Assembly (NCBI GenBank): GCA_946699065.1 | Contig: CAMPDV010000060.1 | Coordinates: 558,001-622,000, forward strand | Source: Loxodes magnus | Lineage: Eukaryota; Ciliophora; Karyorelictea; Loxodida; Loxodidae | Direction of reading: 5' to 3' | Length of the DNA: 64,000 nt | Part shown: piece by piece, positions 22,002-37,828 of the stretch | Position numbering within the stretch: the first letter of the stretch is position 1 | Layout: each line of letters starts with the position of its first letter | The notes under the pieces: generated by a model | The model's database searches: none | What the model saw: the letters and a program-made list of their open reading frames with translations, nothing else | Told to the model about the DNA's origin: nothing | Position numbers and translations under genes: made by a program

Positions 22002-24236
22002 ATGGAAGAAGACTCAAATAAAAGCAAAAGAATAGTAAATGAATACAGAAGCAAGTATGAGCTCTAGTTGCTTGAGATAGAAGACTTGAGATATCAGATT
22101 GAGAAACTTAAAGGAATAAATAATTCGCTAAGTAAAGCTCTTGAGGCTTAAGACTAGCAAAAATCGGTAGATTCTTTTATTCAAGAAGAAATACAAAAAT
22201 TAAACAAGAGTCATGAGAAAGAAATATATGAGATTAAAAGCAGGCTTAATGAACAGTTAAAGTTAGAAGAGGAAAAATTTAAAAACTTATAATTGAAATA
22301 TAATGAGTTATAGAATACCTCTAAGAAGCAGATAAAGTATCAAGAGGAAAGAATTAAACTATAGTAGGAATAAATCAATCAGCTTGAACTAAAAAAAAAG
22401 GAGATATATAAAAATCAAATCGAAGAGGCTGTGGAAATGGCTTCAATAGATTTGAAGATAAAGCTAGCTAACTAGGAGCAAAATTATAGATAGTAAATTG
22501 AAAAAATCAACTAAGAAAATAAAAGTGAAATTCAAAAAACTAAAGAACATTTCATTAAGTTAATCTAGAGTAACTAAATTAAAATTTAAGAACTATAAAA
22601 CAGAATTGAAGATAGCTCCAAGTAACTACTTAATGAATAAAGCCTCAATTAGAAATTAGAATCCCTTTGCAAAGAAAAAGACACTCAGTATTACAAAATT
22701 AAGGATGAAAAAGCAGAAATGGATCATAAGTTATAGCACTATGAAGAATAAATTTATAATTGATAATGCAAGTTCTAAAAGCTTGAAGAAATGAGATAAA
22801 TCGAATAGAAAAAAAGCTAATTAAAGTTATAAAAGGCGAAACAAGTATTAGAATAAACAGAGTAAACTCAATAAGAGTGCTAGAAGTTGCAAAAATAATC
22901 ATAGAAGTGGAAAGAAAGATTAAAAGTTTTAATTTCGAAAGAAAATGCTTTAAATCAAGAGATTGAGAATCAGAAATATGAACTAGAAATAGTCAAATAA
23001 GATTATGAAAGAAAACTATAGCAAGAAAAAAGAAAGAACGCAATACTTTAAATAGAAACTGAAAAATTTTGCAACACTTCTACTGACCAAGATAAATTTA
23101 TTAGAGAACTTTAGCAAAAAGAACTTACTATACTAGAATTAAAAAAATAGATTGAATAACTCAAAGATATTCAAAAAGGCAAGACTTTTGCTAATTTTAC
23201 ACAAAGAGTAATAAGATAGAAATCAAAATCCCCTTATTCTACAAGAAAACAGAAAAATTTAACTGAAGGATCTAAAATAGTATTAAATAATTCTTAATCT
23301 TCAAAAAGCATGCAGGATATTTCAGATATCTAAACAGCTAAGTTTAAAGACAATAAAGGTTTCTTTAAATGTAAAAAAATTTAATAATCTCATGAATGTT
23401 GCATTTCAGGAAATTATTAGCATGTATAAAGTGAAGAATTTAATCTTTTGAAAAAGTGCTAAAAAATGATAAAAGCTTCTTAGTCATTACAGTGTATAAA
23501 TTGCTAAATTATGCTTAAAAAATCAGAATTCTTCTAACATATTTAATACTGTTTCAATGACTTTTCATAATTATCAAGTACTCAGACTATTAGCTTTAAT
23601 GATTTACATTAAGACATTTCATTTTTTGAAAAAAGCTATGAAAAGAGTGAAATTTTAAACAGAGAACACTGTAAGGGAAGAAGAAGAAATTCTGAGAATA
23701 TTTAGATTAATGTAGAAACTAACTATGCTTAGATATAATAAGCATACTCAAAACTTTTATAGGAAAATGATTAACTTAATTAAGACTTAAAGCAAACAAG
23801 GCTTTAACTAGCTATCCTTGAAGAAAAAATGACTGAAACTGAGCTAAAACTAAAAAATGAAATTAGATATTTAATAAATAAACTACTTTAATCCAAATAA
23901 AAATAAGCTAAATCTAAGGAATCAAAACAAGAAATTAATAAGCTAGTTAAAAAACTTGAATTCGGAAATTAAATAGAAAATATAGAGGATTCATCTAACT
24001 CTGCATTCTATTCCTCAACTTTGCGTCATCTTGAATTGCTTGTTCCAGAAACAAGGATACTGAAAGTGCCAGAGAATGAAAATAGTCTCCTCTTTTAGCA
24101 TAAATTCAAATAAAATTAGTAAAGTGATAAAATTATTTGTTTAATACATAAGTTACTTATAAACTAGTTTTTACTATTTTCTTCTTTACCATTGCTTATT
24201 TAGATCTCACAAGCAATCATGTTATTACTCATCTGA
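22002..24236 (+). CDS. long coiled-coil protein with central zinc-finger-like motifs
   Basis: 744 residues, single exon. Residues 1 to about 400 are almost pure coiled coil rich in Lys, Glu and Gln (start MEEDSKSKRIVNEY-like charged heptads; RRQIEQLKDI-type repeats). A Ser-rich hinge (KSKSPYSTRKQK) follows. Near residue 498 a C-x2-C...H-x4-C pattern (CINCQIMLKKSEFFQHIQYC) resembles a C2H2/C2HC finger, with a second Cys/His cluster just before it (FKCKKIQQSHECC). Another coiled coil occupies about 590-660. Probably a cytoskeletal, basal-body or scaffold protein; the family is not recognised. The final 40 residues are hydrophobic and unlike the rest, so the true stop or an intron may lie near 24110. 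Confidence 0.55.
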
Positions 24237-25139
24237 AAAATTTAATTTCTATCTAATCAATAGTCTTATACAAGATCAGACTATTAAAGATTCTTAATTT
24301 AAAATTCCATACTCAGTTAGTTGAAGATCTCTATTTAATTTCGTTAAATACTGATAGTTATTCTATAAGATAAAGTTAAAATCTACAATATGCTAAATAT
24401 AATTGTAATAGCTTATTAAGATTAAAACAGTAGATGGAAAAATAAGCTCTTAATAGAAAATAAATTAAAGAATGGTAGAGAATTATAAATTTTTAGTAAA
24501 TATAACTTAAGAAATCAAATTCATTAATAAAAATTGGCCCAAATTAAAATTATTTACTATTAATGTTTTCCATTGCAATGAAGAAGCAATATAATTTTAA
24601 ATAAATTTGTAACATAATTATAATTATTTTATTGCTATTTATTTTATGCATTCTAAGGTTTTATTATTTTATTTTTTTTATATATTTAAAAAATTTACAT
24701 CAGCTTTCTTTAGTTATATGCAAAATTTCTCCTACTTTGATTAAACTTTTTTCCTTGACTATTTAAAAATATGCTTAGTATCTTAAAATTTATCTCTTTT
24801 ATAAAATTGAAATTATTCATAAAGGTAAAATGTATAAATAAAGGTAATAATTTCAAGAATATAATACTTGCTCTATTAAAATTTTAACCAAGTTATATGG
24901 ATTAAATAGCTATATCTCTTAGTAATTTAATCATTATAAATCTTAAGATATTTATATTTATATTTATATAAAAAGTTATAATTTAATGCTTATTAGTAAT
25001 TATAGCTTTTAATTAAGTAGAAATTATATATTTTATTATTCAATTTGATAAAATGCCAGTGATGGTAAAATGTCATTTTTACCTGATAATCTTAACTATT
25101 TATTTACTAAGTCTTTAAAAATTAAAATTTTTAAGACCC
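24237..25139. other. AT-rich intergenic DNA, weak coding signal in the first half
   Basis: Between 24440 and 24600 plus frame 1 has a short stretch with coding-like composition (MVENYKFLVNITQEI), possibly a missed exon of the coiled-coil gene or chance. From 24600 to 25139 there is only AT-rich spacer downstream of both flanking convergent genes. Confidence 0.4.
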
Positions 25140-25460
25140 TCACTTTGATTTTTCTTGCTAAACAACTTCTTCTAAGTAAGCTCTCTTTAAAGTAGCTCTT
25201 CTATGTGTACCTAACCTTCTTTTTGCCATTTTAAGTGCTTTCTTTGATTCTGCTGCTCCTCCAGCTCTTAGTAGATCTAGCATCTTTTTCTCATAAGGAG
25301 CGAATCCGCAAACTTCTCTGATAACTTGCCTACATCTTTGCATTCTCTTTGTAAGTTTTCCTTTTTTCCACGATGGTTTCTCATATTTGTCCAATTTAGT
25401 TCTCTAATGTCCTTTTGTCAGCTACTTTGCTCGCTTTGGAGCTTTTCGAGGCTTTGACAT
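25140..25460 (-). CDS. RPL36: 60S ribosomal protein eL36
   Basis: 106 residues, the usual length. It starts MSKPRKAPKRAK (25460), has TKGHQRTKL, KKGKLTKRMQRCRQVIREV, the family signature GFAPYEKKMLDLL and KRRLGTHRRATLKRAYLEE, and ends VVQQEKSK then TGA at 25142-25140. eL36 is a small basic protein of the large subunit near the peptide exit side. The reading passes a TAG (Gln) inside VVQQ and two more TAG codons near the N-terminus, so a standard-code annotation would lose both ends. The protease gene starts 11 bp away on the other strand, so promoter elements must lie within or across that gene. Confidence 0.95.
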
Positions 25461-25471
25461 TTTTTATTAAA
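25461..25471. promoter_or_regulatory. 11-bp divergent spacer between two start codons
   Basis: Only TTTTTATTAAA separates the ATG of eL36 (minus) from the ATG of the aspartyl protease (plus). Both 5' ends are supported by conserved N-terminal sequence (eL36) or a signal peptide (protease), so core promoters must overlap the opposite coding regions. Confidence 0.55.
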
Positions 25472-26829
25472 ATGCCGTTATTTCTATTTTTGATTTTAAT
25501 AGCTAGTGGAAAATAATTAATCAAGGTTCCGATTCAATAAGCTGAGAAATCCTTTTCAATTACCAATCTCTACAATTGAATCTCTTCATACTTGAAAAAC
25601 GATTATATTGATTTGATTAACTACTCTAATCTTTAATACTTTGGATACATTTAAATTGGAAATCCTCCTTAATAATTTAGCGTTATTTTTGATACTGGAT
25701 CTTCAGATTTATGGATACCTATGGAAGATTGTGATTGTCACTAATCTAGTTAATTTCGCTATTAGGATTCTAGTACTTTTTATTTTCAGAAAGAAAAGAA
25801 TGGTAACAACTCTTAAGCTTAGCTGAAATATGGAACAGGGTAAGCTCTAGGCTATAAATCTTATGATACTGTTATGTTAGGAAATGCTACTTCCTTGAAT
25901 TAACCTTTTTTATTAGTTTATTAAGACTATTAATTTGGTGGCTTATTAGCAGACGGAATTTTGGGATTAGGATATAAACATTTGTCCAAGCATGGAGATC
26001 CTCTTGTTCTCTAGTTGTACAAGCAAGGAGTTATAGAAGAGCCAATATTTTCTGTATTTCTAAGTAGTGGTTCGCAAGCACCTAGATCTACTTTTGTACT
26101 AGGTGGCTATGATCTGGAAAGATATTCTAATGGATAAAATTTAACTTGAATTCCATTAGCAGATACTCTAGGCTATTGAAGTGTCAAATTGAATTCAATT
26201 TCTTTAGGAAATGAAACAGTACATACTTCCTCTAAAGCAATTTTGGATACAGGTACTAGTCTCATAATTGCTACTTATAAAGATGGAATGTAAATATTGC
26301 AAACATTTGTAAAGCATTATGATTGCTAAATTGAATAGAGCAGTAATTCTTATATAGTTACATGTGATTGCCAAAATGTTAACAAATTACCTGATTTAAC
26401 TTTTAATCTACATGGTTATGAGTTCACACTGAAACCAAAAGATTATATCCTATATTATTTTATTTATTGCAGGGTATGCATTAATGTCTCTCCAAAATCT
26501 TCATGGGATGAGTATTGAATTTTAGGAGACTCTTTTTTGAGAAGATATTACTCTGTATATGACTTAGGCTAAATGCAAATTGCTTTAGCTTAAAATAGCA
26601 ATCCCTATGAGATTTAAGGAACAAAGTGATAAATTTATTTATCTTTGACTGCTGCAATAGTAGTATCGATAATTTTACTTTTACTGCTTTTATGCTACAT
26701 TTGTCGAAGAAACAAATTAAGAATATCTAGATAGCAAGCAAGCGGAATGTTATTATAGTCAATGAGAAGTGATTCAAACTCTCAAACCTAAAGATAAAAC
26801 AAGGAAGATTCTTAAATATAAGCTTTATC
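25472..26829 (+). CDS. pepsin-family (A1) aspartyl protease with C-terminal membrane anchor
   Basis: Signal peptide MPLFLFLILIASGK. The first catalytic motif IFDTGSSDLWIP is at about residue 71, the flap Tyr is in LKYGTGQALGY, and the second catalytic motif is ILDTGTSLI (Asp near 259). The classical LGYWSVKL and EYWILGDSFLRRYYSVYD segments follow, with both Trp as TGA, some of the best evidence for the code. At 26627-26629 an in-frame TGA (then TAA) directly follows the catalytic fold (end EIQGTK). If read as Trp, a membrane helix (LTAAIVVSIILLLLLLCYIC), a basic stop-transfer and a Gln/Ser-rich tail follow. The 3' end is unresolved: coding composition fades near 26829 and no TGA is met in this frame until about 27404, so an intron may follow. 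Lysosomal or secretory protease. Confidence 0.85.
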
Positions 26830-26862
26830 ATTGATTATTATCATCTAATCCTTATCTAAAAT

Positions 26863-27381
26863 ATGTCTTCTGCTTACTAGTTTTCATTTAAATTACTTCA
26901 ATATGTCTTCTTTATCTCTTTTAAGCTTAAACTTGCTCTTGCCAAGCATCCTTCTAATAAGATAGCAAGCACTAAGAAAATAAAATGCTATTTTTCAAAA
27001 CATTCTTCTAATTACTCTGAAAATCAAACAAATATATCAGCATAGTGATCAATATCGTAAGATAGAGATAACATTTAAGTAGGAAAGAGGAAATAATAAG
27101 TTAAATATGAAGATCTTAAAAGATACGAAATAAAGAATAGTTATATAAAATAGTTTAATTTAAGTAATTAAATGTAATATACAATAATACTGCTTTCATA
27201 ATACATTGCTATTTACTTAACTTCCTTTCCTATTTATTTCTCTTTTTTCTTATATTCTACTTTTTCAACTGCCAATATACTAAAGAGGATTTAGAAATAT
27301 AGTATCTTTGCATTAAAAAAAATAGTCTTAACTTTCATAAGTTCAGAGGGTTTTAGTGAGAAATTCCTTTAACTTTCTTGA
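26863..27381 (+). CDS. possible small protein or 3' exon of the protease gene
   Basis: Not recognised. Plus frame 1 from ATG 26863 to TGA 27379-27381 contains a convincing hydrophilic section (KHPSNKIASTKKIK, KRKQQVKYEDLKRYEIKNS). It is in a different frame from the protease tail and could be joined to it by an intron I could not place, or be a separate gene of about 172 residues. The last 60 residues are hydrophobic and doubtful. Confidence 0.25.
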
Positions 27382-27582
27382 AGGGAGTAAAAGTAACAAT
27401 TGATATTGTAAAAGAGGAAAGTATATAATCATGTGATTGAAAATCTGACAGGAAGAAAATAATAAAGCAATCAAAATAATAGTGAAATGAAATTAGTTCA
27501 TTATTAATGTTTTACTTAATTAACGAATTATTGGGTTTATTTTTTGAGTTATAAAATTAATTCAACCTGTTATAGGTAAAAA

Positions 27583-29971
<2,389 letters not shown>

Positions 29972-31070
29972 GATATTGTTGTTTTTATTAATTTTGCTTA
30001 ATTAATTAAAGCTTAAGCTTCTAATTTAATTGTTAAAGGATTGGTTCTTATAAACGCTAATATACAACTGAGTGACTTTTAATTTTTCATAGAAATAGAC
30101 TAAAAAGGAAAAATTATAAATTGCTTTGATTGAAAGTATAATCTATTTTATAAGTTAGAAAATCAAAGCTTTTCAATAAAAATCTGAAAAATTAGAAAGA
30201 TCAATAGCAATTAAAACTAAAGTATATATAAAGAAAAATGGAAATCATTATTTTAAATATAGCCAATATAGTAAATTATGTTGCTGCTTAAATTTAAGAA
30301 ACAAAAAAGATAAAATAGACTATATATAAACTATAATATTAATCATTTATCTTATAGCTCTTTCTTAAATAAAAAGTGATAACTTTACTAATCAATAGTG
30401 ATTGAACATGAGGTAAAAAAACTAAGTTATATCTAAAATTTTAAGTTTAAATTTTACTATGCTTATAAGATGAAATCAACTAATAATAAAAAATTGGATT
30501 TAAAAAAATTTACGTAATTAATATGATAAAACTACATTTACAAATTATTTGATAACTTGACAAAAGTAACATATCCAAAGCTTATAATAAAGCAATCTCT
30601 ATAAAATATTAATTTATGTATAAATTTACTTTAATATGAGCTAATATTTAGTTAAAGGTAGATTAATAACATAAACATTTTTAAACTAATAGAAATAATC
30701 TTTTAAACATTTAGACAAACTTAAAATAATTAAATTTTATAATAAAAAAATAAATATGTTGTACCTTTTATTTCTACAATGAATGATTATCAAAGCAGAT
30801 CATTATATAGCATAACTTACATTAATAGAAAAACATTTTATAAAATTAAAATAAATCTATATTTTTAAATAAGATAAAATTAACTATCAGAACTTACATT
30901 TATCACTAAATTATATTAAATTTAGAATTGAAGCATTAAGCTAAGAAAATAGCATATAATATACAGTATTAATAGAGAGAATAAAGCAAATTTTTAGTTT
31001 CTTTAATATTAATAGAAAGATTTAAGAATTATAAGAAAAAGGAGCATCTTAGTAATAAACTTTGTGTTAG
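29972..31070. other. AT-rich intergenic DNA
   Basis: About 1.1 kb, extremely AT-rich, no coding-like composition and no distinctive repeat. Confidence 0.6.
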
Positions 31071-31470
31071 TCAATATATTTTAAATAAATAATTAAATAT
31101 CAAAAGTTTAAGATGATAATATATTAATTTAAAATGCTTTATTTTTAAATATTAAGTAATAAATAAAAGAAAATAATTAAAAGTTATTTTTTAATCCTAA
31201 TTGGCAATTTACTTTATGACACTGAATATAATATCTAAATCTTTTAATTTGTCTAGATAATTATTATATGTGCTGTATCAAATTTTTCAGCTTTTATTTA
31301 CTCCAAGCCCTTCAATATATTTTTATTGATATGATTTAAAGAAATAAAAGTGCCTTAAATCAGAATAATCATTCAAAATTAGTGTTTATATATTGATGAT
31401 TTATGCCTGAGAATTTATGAGAATAGAAGGCAAAAAGCAAATTAGTAGATGAAACTTTAAACATAATTAC
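31071..31470 (-). CDS. possible small or partial gene
   Basis: Not recognised. The minus strand shows coding-like sequence around 31200-31400 (LNDYSDLRHFYFFKSYQQ, GVNKSWKIWYSTYNN, LDKLKDLDIIFSVIKQ), with TGA as Trp. The upstream end has no clear ATG, and another frame looks coding just before it (from ATG near 31464), so an intron or a decayed gene is possible. The stop, taken as TGA 31073-31071, lies after a stretch of poor composition. Confidence 0.3.
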
Positions 31471-31866
31471 TCTTCATCTAATATTAAAAATATCCTTCAT
31501 AACTCAAAATTATAAAAGAAACTATTAACCTACATGCTTTCAATGACGATGAATTATAGATTCATTAAAATTATAATATGACTATTAAATTATAAGTATA
31601 AAGTAGAAATAGATATAATATAACGATTATCTCATTAAGCATCACCCTCTCTTGCTAAAAGCAATCATATCAATCATAACATACAGTAAATAGAAATTTT
31701 CATATTAAGTAGATTTGCAATTATATGGATTAGAGCTTTTTTAATTAGATTTTAGATTTACATTCTGCTGCTCAATTGATAGAATAAATTTATGAAGAAA
31801 AATAAGTTTAAGAATCCTTTAAAAACTATTAGATTTAAAATATTTGTTTTGCAATCGAATCTTGAA

Positions 31867-33816
31867 TCAGAGGAAATTAACGTTTCTCCAGTTAAAAGAA
31901 GTTTCATTTTTAAGAAATTCCTATTGATTTAGAATTGCCGCTTTATACTTTTTATGAGTAGATTGTGGATCAATGTAGTAATTAACTGATATATTATGTA
32001 ATGGCATCACTTAAATTTTACTATATGATTCATTTTTTGCTTTTCATAGATCTAGATGAATGCTTTCTGTACTTTCTAATTTGAATCCTGTATTCTTAAG
32101 TCTACTGACTTGTGGAGAAATTATTCACTTTCCTAGATTGAAGCGTAAGTAAAAGGTTATGCAAACTGTTATATCACACATGCAAATACCATCTAAAATA
32201 TCTTCTGCCATATAATTTGGGAAATACAATCCTCACATATATCCTGGTTCTTCTAAAGAGAAACTAAAGAACATTTTACTATTTGGACCTAGACGTTCGT
32301 AAGATATATCTCCTGGGTATCTAAATGCTTTGATAAATCCTACTTTTTTTTGATATTTCGGATTATCAAAGAACTCGTGAAAAGTGTATATCATATATTC
32401 ATAGAAATCAAGTGTCATAATGAAATCATCATCAATATGTAATGTTGCCTTAACTTTAAGGTGGATTAAAGTAAAATTATAAAGGAAATTACCACATGCA
32501 GCTGCTTTATACTCTTTTCTTTATATGTTTGTTCAATTTCCTTCAGTAAGTTATTAAGCAGGACAACGAAGATGAATTATATTTAGTCATTATTTATAGT
32601 TTTAAATGATTTGAGTGACTCCAGTAAAATTACTATCTTAAGCAATAATTAAAACTGTTTCATTAATTTTATATGCCTTTCTTATTGACTCTAAAAGGTC
32701 AATTAATTCCTTCTCTCTCTTATAAACTTAAAGCTAAACTGGAAGAAAGAATTTTCCTATTTTTTTCTAAAACATTTCATATTCTTCTTTTCCTTTTTTG
32801 TATTAGTATTCTGTTTCTTAAGGCTTAGGAATGTAGCTTGGGCATTTTTAATAATAAAGTGCGTGATGAAATGTGGTAACATTCCTCGAGGCTTGTCAAA
32901 TTCAGTTTTAATCACCAAGTTAAAAGCATGTACGCATGGTTCTTTAAAATGGCTCGTTATTTCTGTTGAAAATTCCCATATAAGAGCTAATATTAATCGA
33001 AACATTAAAGATTGGCATGAAGTCACTAAAATATGCTTGCTTTAAATAAATGGCATTTCCTGCTTGCAGCTGCATTATTTCTCTTAAAATTAGCATTTTA
33101 TCTGTAATAAGAAAATTAGATATTTTCCCATACATAAAGTGAGACACATATTCCTAAAATTTTTAACTCATTTAAGATTTGCCCACCATTCAACTTCCTA
33201 TGCGAAGTGTTTTTCCAGTCTGAACAAGTTTTAAGTGTCTACTTTCTTATTTAGAAAGTATGACATGATCTTCTGTGTAAATATGAGTCTGAGGCTTAAG
33301 CTAAGAACCATATGAATTCATTACCACTGATATAAAATATCAACGATTTGGTTTAAATTGATATGTGGACTAGTACGTATAGCATCCTTAGTCACCTCCA
33401 AGTTATAGGAATAGAAGTCAATTTTGAAGATATAAACTATATCCCCAATAGTCAGCCTTTTTATCACATCCAAAAAGTCTATTACTGATTATAGTTTGAA
33501 AGTTATAAGGTTGCTAAAAATCAAATTTTATTCATAAAGTAACTGTCAAATCAGCAAAATCCATTGATCGTTTATTACCCACAACAACAAACTATCTATT
33601 ATCTTAAAGATTTATAGCACGCGGAAGTTTTTATATGCTTTACTACTACTGTCCCACTTATAAATTTTATTGTAGTTCTGGATTAATATTCTATTCTTAC
33701 AAATTCTTAGTTTTTGCTCTAAAAAACAGTCACAATTTATCAAAAGAAATTTGACTGGAATAATATCCTAAAACAAAGGCAACTAAGACAAATACTATAT
33801 TTCATTTAACTTGCAT
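31867..33816 (-). CDS. type II membrane glycosyltransferase with LamG-like lectin domain (GnT-I/II-like fold)
   Basis: 649 residues, single exon. A short cytosolic end and signal anchor (IVFVLVAFVLGYYSS) open the protein. Residues about 85-255 look like a LamG/concanavalin jelly roll: DLTVTLWIKFDF, DYWGYSLYLQNWLLFLQLGG, PNRWYFISVVMN, GKTLRIGSW. The catalytic part starts near residue 355: KFFLPVQLQVYKREKELIDL with LLESIRKAYKI and TVLIIAQDS, as in GT13/GT16 N-acetylglucosaminyltransferases, then ATLHIDDDFIMTLDFYEY, a DxD metal/sugar-nucleotide site at 462-464, and MWGLYFPNYM. At least six Trp are TGA. Likely a Golgi enzyme adding a sugar to glycans. The exact donor and family are uncertain, and the lectin fusion is not the usual animal layout. 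The stop (TGA 31869-31867) could be read as Trp. Confidence 0.7.
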
Positions 33817-34882
33817 ATTTTAATTATTTAAAATACTCTATCCTCTTAATTAGATTATCACTATAAAATACAAATATATTTTTAATTTATCTTTACTAAT
33901 CATCATTATAGGATTAAGCTTATCATCTTATATAAGTTTATAGAATTATATGTTAGTAGTTCTTATGTAAATAGCATATTTTATATAATTTATAGTTAAA
34001 TGATAAAGTATTATGCTTTTACCAGTCTTAATCTTTTATTAAGATAAATGCTTAGTAAGACTAATATTTCTAGTAATATGCTTAGCTTTTCTAATTTTCA
34101 ATTTTACTTTTCTTAATCCAATCTCTTAGTATTATAAAGCTTATACACTAAGTAAAAATTTTAGTTTTATTAGACTAGCTTGAAAAATAAGAAAAATGCA
34201 TATATTTTAAGATAAGCTGATATAGTGAAATATATATGCAAATTAGCTGTCTGATATATATAAAATATTACCATTAATACTAAGTAATTGCTAAATATAG
34301 AATAACCTATTTTAATCTCAAATAACACCATATTCTATTGATTAATATTACTGTAGTTACTAGTAATTAATTAGGATAATATCTTTAAGGAAATAAGGTT
34401 TTAGTTATATAATCAAATTTATCCTGTTTTCTAGTTTAAAATAGGTTAATAGTCTTTATTTACCAGTACACATATAAAGCATCTTTATATAGTTTATTGG
34501 ATATATATTTTGCTATTGGGCTTTTATTAGCATTTACTATAAAATCTATTTTACTGTATAAATTTAAAATAACTTCCTAAGTACTTAAAAAAGAAGGGAT
34601 TAATGTTATAAAATTAAATGTATTAATAAATAAAAATAGAGAAATAAGCAAGCAGACTATATAAACTAAAAGTATCTTTTAAAGCATCTAATAAGAAGAA
34701 AACGAAACTATAAAGACATAAATTTACTCTTTATAGCTAAAGAATAGCTAGAGGAATATAAATTACTCGATATTTTAATTTAGCACATCTTAATTAAGTC
34801 AATAATAGAAAGTTATAAATTTGATGCTATGATGAAATATCTGAGATTTAAAGATGGAAAAAAATAAAACTAAATAAGCATT
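33817..34882. other. AT-rich intergenic DNA
   Basis: About 1.07 kb between two minus-strand genes. It holds the promoter of the glycosyltransferase gene; no motif or coding-like run was recognised. Confidence 0.6.
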
Positions 34883-36701
<1,819 letters not shown>

Positions 36702-36879
36702 TTTATTAATTTAATATACTGCTGAAAATAGCTTCTGTCTTTAATTAATTGATAAGCTCAATTATGAGTATTTTTATATCTATTAATATTAATAAATCAT
36801 CTAGCCTATTTAGTTAGCTAAAACAGCTTATGTTTCTCATGCACTATAAATCTTATTTAAATACTTTAATAAGATCAAT

Positions 36880-37620
36880 ATGAAATTACAATATATTTCT
36901 TTTCTTTCACTAGGTTTGTTCATTTGTAATTTTACATTAGCGAACAACAACCAACTGCATTTACCAAGAGATAATCAAAACATGATAGATTGATAAAATT
37001 TATTATTACTATTCTCTAAGTAGAATGCTATTTTAATCAATCTTGCTAAATATGGCAGCTTATACTTAGGATTCTAAGTTTCTATTCCCTTAATTCTTGA
37101 AAAGCAAATTATTTATAGATTTTATAATCTAAATTTAAGTTAAAATAGCTAGGATATAAGACTCTGCTAGCGTTAAGTAATGATTACAAGTTAAAGTTTA
37201 GGATTTAAGAATTGAGCATTTAGCTACTTGCCAGTTAATCTATTTTAATAATATACAAGTTATTATGATTTATCCCTATCTATAGAAGCAAAACTATCTT
37301 CATGAAGCATTAATTTGATTTATTACTTTGAAAGTTAAATTATACAATATAGATGCTTTCTCTTTAATTATTGTTTACCCTAATATACAGAGATAGAGTT
37401 ATAAGGGGATTTTTCTGTTTTAAATAAGAGCTAAATATTATAATTAAAGTACGCAGTAGATAGCGAAACAATTTCAGATAGTTTTATATGGTAACTACCT
37501 CTATCTTATTCTAGTACTTTAAAGCAAATACTATATTATCCCACTATTTCAATCTTTCTTATCTACTTAAATTCTAAAAGATAAATTAGAAGATTATAAA
37601 AGAACTGGACAAAGGTATGA
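36880..37620 (+). CDS. predicted secreted or lumenal protein, 246 residues
   Basis: Not recognised. A clear signal peptide (MKLQYISFLSLGLFICNFTLA) is followed by a beta-rich, Ile/Leu/Tyr-rich body with a few Cys and potential N-glycosylation sites (NLS, NKS). Single exon to TGA 37618-37620. The final codons read AAG GTATGA followed by GTAGTTATATCATAG, so the TGA could instead lie inside a 21-nt intron (37615-37635) and the protein could be slightly longer. Divergent from the ankyrin kinase, with 178 bp between the starts. Confidence 0.5.
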
Positions 37621-37828
37621 GTAGTTATATCATAGTTGTAGTGATAGCTTAAAATATCAAAAGCTTAGTTGAATACTAAAATAAAGATATAGAAGATAGA
37701 AATTAAAACTATTAAGTAATTAGTATAAATATAAAAGAAAGAGAGTTGGAAATAGTTCAAATCCAAATTTTACTTATATTATAGCCTATTTTTCCTTTAT
37801 ATAAATAAGATTGCTCCTAAATATAAAA

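Noticed and set aside
23000-24110. Coiled-coil protein as a myosin or kinesin tail
   Set aside because: No motor domain in the frame or upstream; coiled-coil similarity alone is not informative.
25158-25394. Shorter eL36 frame starting at the internal Met
   Set aside because: Conserved family sequence continues upstream through TAG codons (Gln) to MSKPRKAPKR and downstream past TAG to TGA.
32757-33045. Overlapping frames on both strands within the glycosyltransferase gene
   Set aside because: The frame used by the flanking conserved domains passes straight through with Trp/Gln reassignments (TMRTCFQLGDQNWIWQ); the others are shadows.
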